In this document: piece after piece, positions 1-6,394 of the stretch
Position numbering within the stretch: position 1 is the first letter of the stretch
Layout: each line of letters begins with the position of its first letter
From: Butyrivibrio sp.
GTDB lineage: Bacteria > Bacillota_A > Clostridia > Lachnospirales > Lachnospiraceae
DNA: 9,602 nt
Assembly: GCF_024699075.1 (NCBI RefSeq)
Contig: NZ_JAILQF010000253.1
Coordinates: forward strand, 1 to 9,602
Direction: 5' to 3'
Program-made: the position numbers and the translations under genes
The notes under the pieces: model-generated
Databases searched by the model: none
Seen by the model: only the letters and a program-made list of their open reading frames with translations
What the model was told of the DNA's origin: nothing

Positions 1-1319
1 GTACGGTTTCTATCTGTGTTATCCTGAGGAATTGAAGGAAGTACATCAATACCGATCTGGATTGAATGCTTACCTGATCCCTTATAGGACTTGCCCTGGA
101 TGATGCTCTGAACTACTGCATCAAGCTCATCACCAAGGAAAATAGAGATGATAGCCGGCGGTGCTTCCTGTGCTCCAAGTCTGTGGTCGTTACCGGCAGA
201 TGCTACAGTACATCTGAGTGCTTCCTGATATTCATCAACACCTTTTACGAATGCTGCAAGGAAGAGAAGGAACTGTGCGTTCTCACCCGGAGTTGAACCT
301 GGCTTAAAGAGGTTAACACCTGTATCTGTAGAAAGTGACCAGTTATCATGCTTACCTGATCCGTTAACACCGGCAAATGGCTTCTCGTGGAGAAGACATA
401 CAAAACCATGTCTGTCAGCAACCTTCTTCATGATCTCCATAGCAAGCTGGTTCTGATCGCAGGCTGCGTTAGCACCTGAATATACAGGAGCCATCTCGTG
501 CTGGGAAGGAGCAACTTCGTTATGCTTAGTCTTAGACAGAACACCAACTTTCCAGAGCTCTTCATCAAGATCCTTCATATATGCAGCAACACGTGGCTTG
601 AGCTGACCGAAATAGTGATCTTCAAGTTCCTGTCCACGTGGAGGCTTGATACCAAAAAGTGTACGACCTGTAAGCTTTAAGTCTTCACGCTGATTGTAAA
701 GCTCTTTATCTACAAGGAAGTATTCCTGCTCGGGACCTACCTGAGCGATAACACGCTTACTGTCTGTATCACCAAAGAGTCTTAAGATTCTGATAGACTG
801 TTTGGATACTTCATCCATTGAACGAAGAAGTGGAGTCTTCTTATCAAGAGCCTGTCCTGAGTAAGAGCAGAAGATTGTAGGAATGCAAAGTGATCCGTCT
901 TTGATGAAAGCAAAAGATGTAGGATCCCATGCTGTATATCCTCTTGCTTCGAATGTTGCACGAAGTCCACCTGAAGGGAATGAAGATGCATCAGGCTCGC
1001 CTCTTACAAGTTCTTTGCCGGAAAAATCCATAACAATCTTACCGCCATCTGCCGGCTGAATGAAACTGTCATGCTTTTCAGCTGTTACACCGGTCATTGG
1101 CTGGAACCAGTGAGTATAGTGTGTAGCTCCCTTTTCTACAGCCCACTGTTTCATTGCCTGTGCAATTTCATTTGCTGTTGCAAGGTCAAGCGGCTCTGCA
1201 TTAGTAATGCATTTCTTCCATGCTTTGTAGGAAGCTGCGGAAAGACGCTCTTTCATTGTCTCTTCGTTAAAGACATTGCTTCCAAAAAGTTCTGGCAATC
1301 CTTTTTCTGTGATCTTCAT
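1..1319 (-). CDS. glnN: Glutamine synthetase type III, N-terminal ~440 codons (3' end outside window)
   Basis: This enzyme makes glutamine from glutamate, ammonium and ATP in the cytoplasm and feeds the glutamate synthase encoded divergently. Reading the minus strand from the ATG at 1319 gives 439 uninterrupted codons to the window edge. GSIII proteins are about 700 residues long, so the C-terminal third or more is missing only because the window ends. Recognisable GSIII stretches include THYTHWFQP, EPDASSFPSGG, TFEARGYTAWD, GPEQEYFLVD, LTGRTLFG, QLEDHYFG, HNEVAPSQHE, NGSGKHDNW (from about residue 319), AGNDHRLGAQEAPPA (from about residue 375) and, at the edge, DNTDRNR. These are GSIII versions of the glutamate- and ATP-binding motifs; GSI and GSII look different. 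The start is set by a GGAGG six bases upstream and by the lack of a better upstream in-frame ATG with a ribosome site. GSIII family members form dodecamers (established knowledge). Expression probably depends on the two leader terminators described separately. Confidence 0.96.
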   Translation of the reverse strand, partial: MKITEKGLPELFGSNVFNEETMKERLSAASYKAWKKCITNAEPLDLATANEIAQAMKQWAVEKGATHYTHWFQPMTGVTAEKHDSFIQPADGGKIVMDFSGKELVRGEPDASSFPSGGLRATFEARGYTAWDPTSFAFIKDGSLCIPTIFCSYSGQALDKKTPLLRSMDEVSKQSIRILRLFGDTDSKRVIAQVGPEQEYFLVDKELYNQREDLKLTGRTLFGIKPPRGQELEDHYFGQLKPRVAAYMKDLDEELWKVGVLSKTKHNEVAPSQHEMAPVYSGANAACDQNQLAMEIMKKVADRHGFVCLLHEKPFAGVNGSGKHDNWSLSTDTGVNLFKPGSTPGENAQFLLFLAAFVKGVDEYQEALRCTVASAGNDHRLGAQEAPPAIISIFLGDELDAVVQSIIQGKSYKGSGKHSIQIGIDVLPSIPQDNTDRNR

Positions 1320-1325
1320 GATCCA

Positions 1326-1330
1326 CCTCC
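1326..1330 (-). promoter_or_regulatory. Ribosome binding site of glnN
   Basis: GGAGG on the minus strand lies six bases before the ATG at 1319 and fixes the start of glnN. Confidence 0.85.
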
Positions 1331-1357
1331 GTTTAATGTTTTGATTCCTGTTAAATG

Positions 1358-1406
1358 AAAAAGACGCCAAATGTCTCGCTTTATGCGAAAACAATTTGGC
1401 GTCTTT
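1358..1406 (-). terminator. Second leader terminator (attenuator) of glnN
   Basis: A perfect 13-bp inverted repeat (AAAGACGCCAAAT at 1360-1372 and its complement at 1394-1406) forms a stem. Its loop contains a further 4-bp stem (TCGC/GCGA). On the minus strand the stem is followed by TTTTT, then CATTT, as in an intrinsic terminator. The T tract ends only about 40 bases before the glnN ATG and no gene end lies nearby, so the hairpin sits inside the glnN leader and should act as an attenuator. The inverted repeat is seen directly; the regulatory role is inferred. Confidence 0.75.
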
Positions 1407-1440
1407 GCCTCGTTGCAGTTTGTTATAACATGTTTTATTG

Positions 1441-1478
1441 CAATAAAAAGGGCAGCTGGGATATATATCCCACTGCCC
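1441..1478 (-). terminator. First leader terminator (attenuator) of glnN
   Basis: On the minus strand, GGGCAG, a 16-bp palindrome (TGGGATAT/ATATCCCA), a bulged G and CTGCCC form a long GC-anchored stem (1450-1478). It is followed at once by TTTTTATTG. It has the form of a strong intrinsic terminator and begins about 25 bases after the predicted transcription start. On the plus strand no T tract follows the stem, so it should work only against glnN transcription. The next 16 bases (1433-1448) are themselves a perfect palindrome overlapping the T tract. Confidence 0.75.
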
Positions 1479-1508
1479 GGCTCCATTGTCGAAACAATTG
1501 ATAGACAG

Positions 1509-1537
1509 ATAATAATCCAGGAAAAATATTTTGTCAA
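1509..1537 (-). promoter_or_regulatory. Sigma-A-type promoter of glnN
   Basis: On the minus strand, TTGACA (1537-1532), a 17-bp spacer and TATTAT (1514-1509) give a perfect -35 and a near-consensus -10. Predicted transcription start is near 1502, giving a leader of about 180 bases. A 14-bp AT palindrome (AAAATTTAAATTTT, 1542-1555) lies immediately upstream of the -35 and could serve as an UP-like element. No reporter or mapping data are available to me. Confidence 0.75.
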
Positions 1538-1563
1538 CAGGAAAATTTAAATTTTTTTATTCC

Positions 1564-1609
1564 TCTCTTATAAAAAATGAATATAATATTAATCTCTTTT
1601 AAAAAATGA
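1564..1609. repeat. 17-bp imperfect direct repeat between the divergent promoters
   Basis: TCTCTTATAAAAAATGA (1564-1580) recurs as TCTCTTTTAAAAAATGA (1593-1609), with 16 of 17 positions identical and a period of 29 bp, close to three helical turns. The pair lies about midway between the -35 box of glnN and the upstream candidate -35 of gltB. It could be a paired binding site for a regulator of both units, or a chance product of AT-rich sequence. Confidence 0.55.
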
Positions 1610-1642
1610 CATGGAGCGAATTTAACATCTTTATACTTATAG

Positions 1643-1672
1643 TTGACAAAAACATTAATCCTGCTGCATAAT
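1643..1672 (+). promoter_or_regulatory. Candidate upstream promoter of gltBD
   Basis: TTGACA (1643-1648), an 18-bp spacer and CATAAT (1667-1672) resemble a sigma-A promoter, with a perfect -35 and five of six -10 bases. It would start a leader of about 165 bases. A second candidate lies 45-50 bp downstream, and the sequence does not show which is used. Confidence 0.45.
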
Positions 1673-1692
1673 TACAAAAAACAAAAATTGTA

Positions 1693-1720
1693 TACACAAA
1701 TACATGTTGTATATTATAAT
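1693..1720 (+). promoter_or_regulatory. Candidate downstream promoter of gltBD, with overlapping repeats
   Basis: A perfect TATAAT (1715-1720) is preceded after 16 bp by TACACA (1693-1698, four of six -35 bases). The inverted pair TATACA (1691-1696) / TGTATA (1708-1713) and the direct pair TTGTATA (1688-1694 and 1707-1713) overlap it and could mark an operator. The -10 is good and the -35 is weak, so this may need an activator, or the promoter at 1643 may be the real one. Confidence 0.4.
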
Positions 1721-1752
1721 CATTTTATACGATATATAAGAATATGATAATC

Positions 1753-1811
1753 GCAACGAGGACGTTGCTCGATACCTACAAATGGGTAGGTGCGAGCTGC
1801 GTTCTTTTTTT
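1753..1811 (+). terminator. Leader attenuator of gltBD with an overlapping alternative hairpin
   Basis: The terminator form is a stepped stem: GGACG (1760-1764) with CGTTC (1800-1804), GCTCG (1767-1771) with CGAGC (1793-1797), and ACCTAC (1774-1779) with GTAGGT (1786-1791). It is followed by TTTTTTT (1805-1811). A competing hairpin, GCAACG (1753-1758) with CGTTGC (1763-1768) around the loop AGGA, uses part of the terminator's left arm, so the two folds exclude each other. Such an arrangement, 34 bases before the gltB start codon and far from any gene end, is typical of transcription attenuation. What stabilises the alternative fold is unknown. It does not match the T-box, SAM, lysine or glycine riboswitch cores that I know. 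Confidence 0.75.
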
Positions 1812-1844
1812 ATTATCAAAAAATAAAGGAAAAGGGATCAGATT

Positions 1845-4800
1845 ATGTCACAGGAAAATCAAAGTAATGTAAGTGATAGGAATCAAAAACAGTTCTGGCA
1901 GGAAGAACATGATGCATGCGGTATCGGTGCTGTCGTCAATATTGACGGTCATGCTGACAACAAAGTTTTGGATGATGCTCTTACCATAGTAGAGAAGCTT
2001 GAGCATAGGGCAGGTAAGGATGCAAGCGGCAAGGTCGGTGACGGCGTAGGTATTCTTACTCAGGTTTCTCATGCTTTTTTTAAGAAGGAAGCCAAAAAGC
2101 TTGGTATCAGTTTGGGACATGCCAAAGACTATGGCGTTGGAATGTTCTTTTTTCCACAGGATAACCTTAAGAGAAAATTCGCTATGCGTATGTTCGAGGT
2201 TATTACAGAAAAGAACGGTCTTAAGTTCCTTGGCTGGAGAAAACCCGAAGTTCATCCTGAAATTCTTGGAGACGTTGCCAGAGACTGTATGCCTGAGATC
2301 ATGCAGTGCTTTATAGAAAGACCGGGTGACGTATCAAGAGGAATCGACTTTGACAGAAAACTTTATGTTCTTCGCCGCGAGTTTGAGCAGAGTTCTGATG
2401 ATACTTACATTACATCCCTTTCATCAAGAACAATCGTATATAAGGGAATGTTCCTTGTATCACAGCTGAGAAAATTCTACGAGGATCTAAAGGATCCTGA
2501 TTTTGAGACTGCTATTGCAATTGTGCATTCACGTTTCTCAACTAATACAACACCTAGCTGGGAGAGAGCTCATCCATACAGATTTATCGCCCACAATGGT
2601 GAGATCAATACTATAAGAGGTAATAAGGATAGAATGCTTGCAAGAGAAGAGTCTATTACATCTTCTCCTCTTGGAAGTGATCTTGATAAGGTATTTCCTG
2701 TGATCTCTGCGCAGGGATCTGATTCTGCCATGCTCGATAACACTCTTGAATTCATGTATATGAATGGTATAGATCTTCCACTTGCAGTAATGATGACTAT
2801 TCCTGAACCATGGAAGCACAATCATTTCATGAATGAGGACAAAAAAGATTTCTATCATTATTATGCGACCATGATGGAGCCATGGGATGGCCCTGCTGCA
2901 ATTCTTTTTACAGATGGAGAGATTGTAGGAGCAACCCTTGACAGAAACGGTCTTAGACCAAGCCGTTATTATATTACAGATGATAACAGACTTATCCTCT
3001 CATCAGAGGTTGGTGTACTTGATATAGAGCCTGAGCATATAACAGTAAAGTCACGTCTTCAGCCTGGCCGAATTCTTCTTGTTGATACTAAGGAAAAGAG
3101 GATCATATCTGACGAAGAGTGCAAGGAATATTATGCAAACAAGAATCCTTATGGTGAGTGGCTTGACAGAAATCTCATGCATTTAAAAAAGCTTTCTATT
3201 CCTAATAAGAAGATTCCTACTCATTCTCAGGAAATGCGCGACAAGCTTTATAAGGTATTTGGATACAGCTATGAAGATGTTAAGACAGGAATTCTTCCTA
3301 TGGCTACTAATGGTATAGAGGCAACCCAGTCCATGGGTCATGACGTTCCTCTTGCTGTACTGTCTGAGAGAAGTCAGCCTCTGTTTAACTATTTCAAGCA
3401 GCTCTTTGCCCAGGTAACTAATCCTCCTATCGATTCACTTCGTGAAGAGATAGTTACAGATACAACTGTATATGTTGGATCAGATGGTAACCTCTTGGAG
3501 GCAAGTGCTGATAACTGCAGGGTCCTTGAAATTGATAATCCTATTCTTACAGGTGTCGATATCATGAAGATCAAAAACCTGGATCAGCCGGGACTTAAAT
3601 CCAAGGTGATATCACTTCTATATTATAAGAATACTCATATCGAGAAGGCTCTTGATCAGCTTCTTGTATCTGTAGACAGAGCCTATGCCAAGGGCTATAA
3701 CATTGTGATCCTCTCCGACAGAGGAGTTGATGAAAACCATGTTCCGATCCCGTCACTTCTTGCTGTATCAGCTGTAGAGCAGCATCTTGTTGCAACCAAG
3801 AAAAGGACAGCGGTATCAATAATCCTTGAAAGCGGCGAGCCTCGTGATGTTCACCATATGGCAACACTGCTTGGCTTTGGTGCAAGAGCTATAAATCCTT
3901 ATCTTGCTCATGAATGCATAGCTGAACTTATTGATATAGGAATTCTTGATAAGGACTATCATACAGCAATAGCTGATTATAACAGCGCCATACTTCATGG
4001 AATCGTTAAGACAGCTGCCAAGATGGGTATTTCTACACTTCAGTCATATCAGTCTGCAAGGATTTTTGAAGCTATAGGTCTTAGTAAAGAGCTTATAGAT
4101 AAGTATTTTACCGGAACAGTTTCAAGAGTTGGTGGAATCGGTCTTAAGGAAATAGGCGATGAAGTTGCACTTCGTCATGATCATGCCTTTGATCCTATGG
4201 GACTTATGACAGATACAAGCCTTGACAGTATGGGCTTCCACAAGCTTAGAAGTGGTGAAGAAAAAGAAGATCATATGTATAATCCCCAGACTATAATAGC
4301 GCTTCAGCAGGCTACAAGAACAGGTGATTATGCAAGATTCAAAGAATATACAGCACTTGTTGATGGCGAAAAGCCTCACACACTTAGAGGTCTTCTTGCA
4401 TTTGAGCATGTTAATAAACCTATACCGATTGAAGAGGTAGAGCCTGTATCAGAGATCGTCAAGAGATTTAAGACTGGTGCTATGTCTTATGGATCTATTT
4501 CTGAGGAAGCACATGAGACACTTGCAATTGCAATGAACAGACTTGGTGGTAAGTCCAACACAGGTGAAGGCGGTGAGAATCCAAACCGTTTTGGAACAGA
4601 GAAGTGCAGTGCAATAAAGCAGGTTGCTTCAGGAAGATTTGGTGTTACAAGTGAATATCTTATAAATGCCAAAGAGATCCAGATCAAGATGGCACAGGGC
4701 GCAAAACCAGGTGAAGGTGGTCATCTTCCTGGAGGAAAGGTTTATCCATGGATTGCTGAAAGAAGATATTCAACTCCCGGAGTTGCTCTTATATCACCTC

Positions 4801-6392
4801 CGCCGCACCATGATATTTATTCAATTGAAGATCTTGCCCAGCTTATATATGACCTTAAGAATGCAAACAGAAAGGCAAGAATATCAGTTAAGCTCGTATC
4901 TGAAGCAGGCGTAGGAACTATAGCATCAGGTGTTGCAAAGGCAGGAGCACAGGTAATCCTTGTATCAGGTTATGACGGAGGTACAGGTGCTGCTCCAGGA
5001 AGCTCTATCCATCATGCCGGACTTCCTTGGGAACTTGGACTTGCAGAAGCTCATCACACTCTTATAGAGAGCGGACTTAGACAGAAGGTTATCATCGAGA
5101 CAGATGGTAAGCTCATGAGCGGAAGAGATGTTGCCATAGCAGCACTTCTTGGTGCTGAGGAATTTGGTTTTGCTACAGCTCCTCTTGTAACAATGGGCTG
5201 TATGATGATGAGAGTCTGCAACAAGGATACATGTCCTTTTGGTATTGCAACTCAGAATGAGAAGCTCAGGAAGAACTTCAAAGGTAAGCCTGAATATGTA
5301 ATGAACTTTATGAATTTCATAGCTCAGGAACTTCGTGAGATCATGGCAGAGCTTGGATTTAAGACTATAAATGACATGGTCGGAAGATCTGATTGTCTTA
5401 AGATGAAGGATCATCAGATAACAGACAGAGCAGAAACAGTTGATCTTAGCACAGTTATTGACAGCTCTTATGCCAAGGTTCCTGGAAGGCATTTTGATCC
5501 TTCAAAGGTATATGATTTCCATTTGGAAAAGACTATTGATGAATCTGTTCTTCTTACTAAGTTCAAAAATGCACTTAGCACAGGTACACCTACAAGTGTA
5601 AATGTAAAGGTTAGCAGTACCAACAGAACAGTAGGAACAATCTTTGGATCAGAAGTAACACAGAAGTTCGGAGATAAGCTTTCAGAAGATACCTTTACTG
5701 TATTTTGTGAAGGCGGCGGTGGTCAGTCATTTGGAGCATTCCTTCCAAAGGGTGTGACAATGAGACTCACAGGCGATGCCAATGACGGATTTGGTAAGGG
5801 ACTTTCAGGCGGAAAGCTTGTAGTAGTACCTCCTGTAGAATCAGTCTTTGATTCATCCAAAAACATTATTATTGGTAATGTTGCACTTTATGGTGCCACA
5901 TCAGGTAAGGCTTATATAGCAGGTGTTGCCGGAGAAAGATTCTGCGTACGTAATTCAGGTGCAGTGGCAGTTGCAGAAGGATGCGGTGATCATGGTCTTG
6001 AATACATGACAGGAGGACTTGCTGTAATACTTGGTTCTACAGGCAAGAACTTCGCAGCCGGTATGAGCGGCGGTATAGCTTATGTCCTTGATGAGCAGCA
6101 TGATCTTTACAAGAGAATGAACAAGAACATGGCTTCTCTTAACGAAGTTACAGAAAAATATGACATCGAAGAGCTTAAGAATGTTCTTACTGACTATGTC
6201 AAAGAAACCGGATCTGTACACGGAAGAAAGATACTCGATAACTTTGAAGAGTACCTTCCTCACTTCAAGAAGATAGTTCCAACTGATTATCAGAAGGTAC
6301 TCGCAGCAATCAGTAAGTATGAAGAACAAGGTCTTAAAAGGAGCAATGCAGTTCTTGAAGCCTTTAATGAAATAACGCATAAAGGAGCATGA
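1845..6392 (+). CDS. gltB: Glutamate synthase (NADPH-type), large (alpha) subunit
   Basis: Catalyses transfer of the glutamine amide to 2-oxoglutarate to give two glutamates, using electrons passed on by GltD. The 1515 residues match the usual bacterial length of about 1500. Order: class-II glutaminase domain (about 25-430) with the nucleophile Cys25 in DACGIG, so a 24-residue propeptide is probably removed; NTTPSWERAHPYRFIAHNGE belongs to the same domain. A central domain follows (about 460-760), then the FMN/2-oxoglutarate domain (about 790-1190) with GGKSNTGEGGENPNRF near 901. The 3Fe-4S cysteines are Cys1119, Cys1125 and Cys1130 (C-x5-C-x4-C). A C-terminal GxGxG beta-helix domain spans about 1240-1440. 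The start is supported by the Cys25 distance and by a weak AAAAGGG eight bases upstream. The stop overlaps an ATG (ATGA) and gltD follows after two bases. No frameshift or missing key residue was seen. Confidence 0.97.
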   Translation: MSQENQSNVSDRNQKQFWQEEHDACGIGAVVNIDGHADNKVLDDALTIVEKLEHRAGKDASGKVGDGVGILTQVSHAFFKKEAKKLGISLGHAKDYGVGMFFFPQDNLKRKFAMRMFEVITEKNGLKFLGWRKPEVHPEILGDVARDCMPEIMQCFIERPGDVSRGIDFDRKLYVLRREFEQSSDDTYITSLSSRTIVYKGMFLVSQLRKFYEDLKDPDFETAIAIVHSRFSTNTTPSWERAHPYRFIAHNGEINTIRGNKDRMLAREESITSSPLGSDLDKVFPVISAQGSDSAMLDNTLEFMYMNGIDLPLAVMMTIPEPWKHNHFMNEDKKDFYHYYATMMEPWDGPAAILFTDGEIVGATLDRNGLRPSRYYITDDNRLILSSEVGVLDIEPEHITVKSRLQPGRILLVDTKEKRIISDEECKEYYANKNPYGEWLDRNLMHLKKLSIPNKKIPTHSQEMRDKLYKVFGYSYEDVKTGILPMATNGIEATQSMGHDVPLAVLSERSQPLFNYFKQLFAQVTNPPIDSLREEIVTDTTVYVGSDGNLLEASADNCRVLEIDNPILTGVDIMKIKNLDQPGLKSKVISLLYYKNTHIEKALDQLLVSVDRAYAKGYNIVILSDRGVDENHVPIPSLLAVSAVEQHLVATKKRTAVSIILESGEPRDVHHMATLLGFGARAINPYLAHECIAELIDIGILDKDYHTAIADYNSAILHGIVKTAAKMGISTLQSYQSARIFEAIGLSKELIDKYFTGTVSRVGGIGLKEIGDEVALRHDHAFDPMGLMTDTSLDSMGFHKLRSGEEKEDHMYNPQTIIALQQATRTGDYARFKEYTALVDGEKPHTLRGLLAFEHVNKPIPIEEVEPVSEIVKRFKTGAMSYGSISEEAHETLAIAMNRLGGKSNTGEGGENPNRFGTEKCSAIKQVASGRFGVTSEYLINAKEIQIKMAQGAKPGEGGHLPGGKVYPWIAERRYSTPGVALISPPPHHDIYSIEDLAQLIYDLKNANRKARISVKLVSEAGVGTIASGVAKAGAQVILVSGYDGGTGAAPGSSIHHAGLPWELGLAEAHHTLIESGLRQKVIIETDGKLMSGRDVAIAALLGAEEFGFATAPLVTMGCMMMRVCNKDTCPFGIATQNEKLRKNFKGKPEYVMNFMNFIAQELREIMAELGFKTINDMVGRSDCLKMKDHQITDRAETVDLSTVIDSSYAKVPGRHFDPSKVYDFHLEKTIDESVLLTKFKNALSTGTPTSVNVKVSSTNRTVGTIFGSEVTQKFGDKLSEDTFTVFCEGGGGQSFGAFLPKGVTMRLTGDANDGFGKGLSGGKLVVVPPVESVFDSSKNIIIGNVALYGATSGKAYIAGVAGERFCVRNSGAVAVAEGCGDHGLEYMTGGLAVILGSTGKNFAAGMSGGIAYVLDEQHDLYKRMNKNMASLNEVTEKYDIEELKNVLTDYVKETGSVHGRKILDNFEEYLPHFKKIVPTDYQKVLAAISKYEEQGLKRSNAVLEAFNEITHKGA
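6381..6387 (+). promoter_or_regulatory. Ribosome binding site that decides the gltD start
   Basis: AAAGGAG lies within the last codons of gltB. Its distance to the ATG at 6395 is seven bases, against one base to the ATG at 6389. This favours the later start, which also gives the MGK-TGF N terminus common in GltD proteins. Confidence 0.7.
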
Positions 6393-6394
6393 TC

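Noticed and set aside
1071..1358. Plus-strand open frame of 95 codons opposite glnN
   Set aside because: It lies antisense to a clear GSIII coding region, has low-complexity Cys/Phe/Leu-rich translation, no ribosome site and no recognisable family. The other short frames at 498-680 and 782-991 are likewise shadows of glnN.
1433..1448. 16-bp palindrome TTTTATTGCAATAAAA as an independent operator
   Set aside because: It includes the T tract of the first glnN terminator and is made of AT-rich sequence, so it is more simply explained as part of that structure.
1316..1537. 73-codon minus-strand frame starting with TTG at 1537 as a gene
   Set aside because: Its proposed start codon is the TTG of the glnN -35 box, upstream of the predicted transcription start, so this form is unlikely to be made. 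The shorter 56-codon version is kept only as a low-interest finding.
1751..1811. Known riboswitch or T-box leader upstream of gltB
   Set aside because: No T-box AGGGTGG-type sequence or specifier layout is visible, and the cyanobacterial glnA/glutamine riboswitch core that I remember is not present. The length before the terminator is also short.
1744..1872. 42-codon plus-strand frame spanning the gltB attenuator
   Set aside because: It has no Shine-Dalgarno sequence, overlaps the gltB start out of frame, and has no run of one amino acid as in classical leader peptides.
4965..5492. Minus-strand open frame of 175 codons inside gltB
   Set aside because: It is the longest antisense frame, but it mirrors the conserved FMN/3Fe-4S coding region of gltB. 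It has no domain signature or ribosome site, and such frames are common opposite codon-biased genes.
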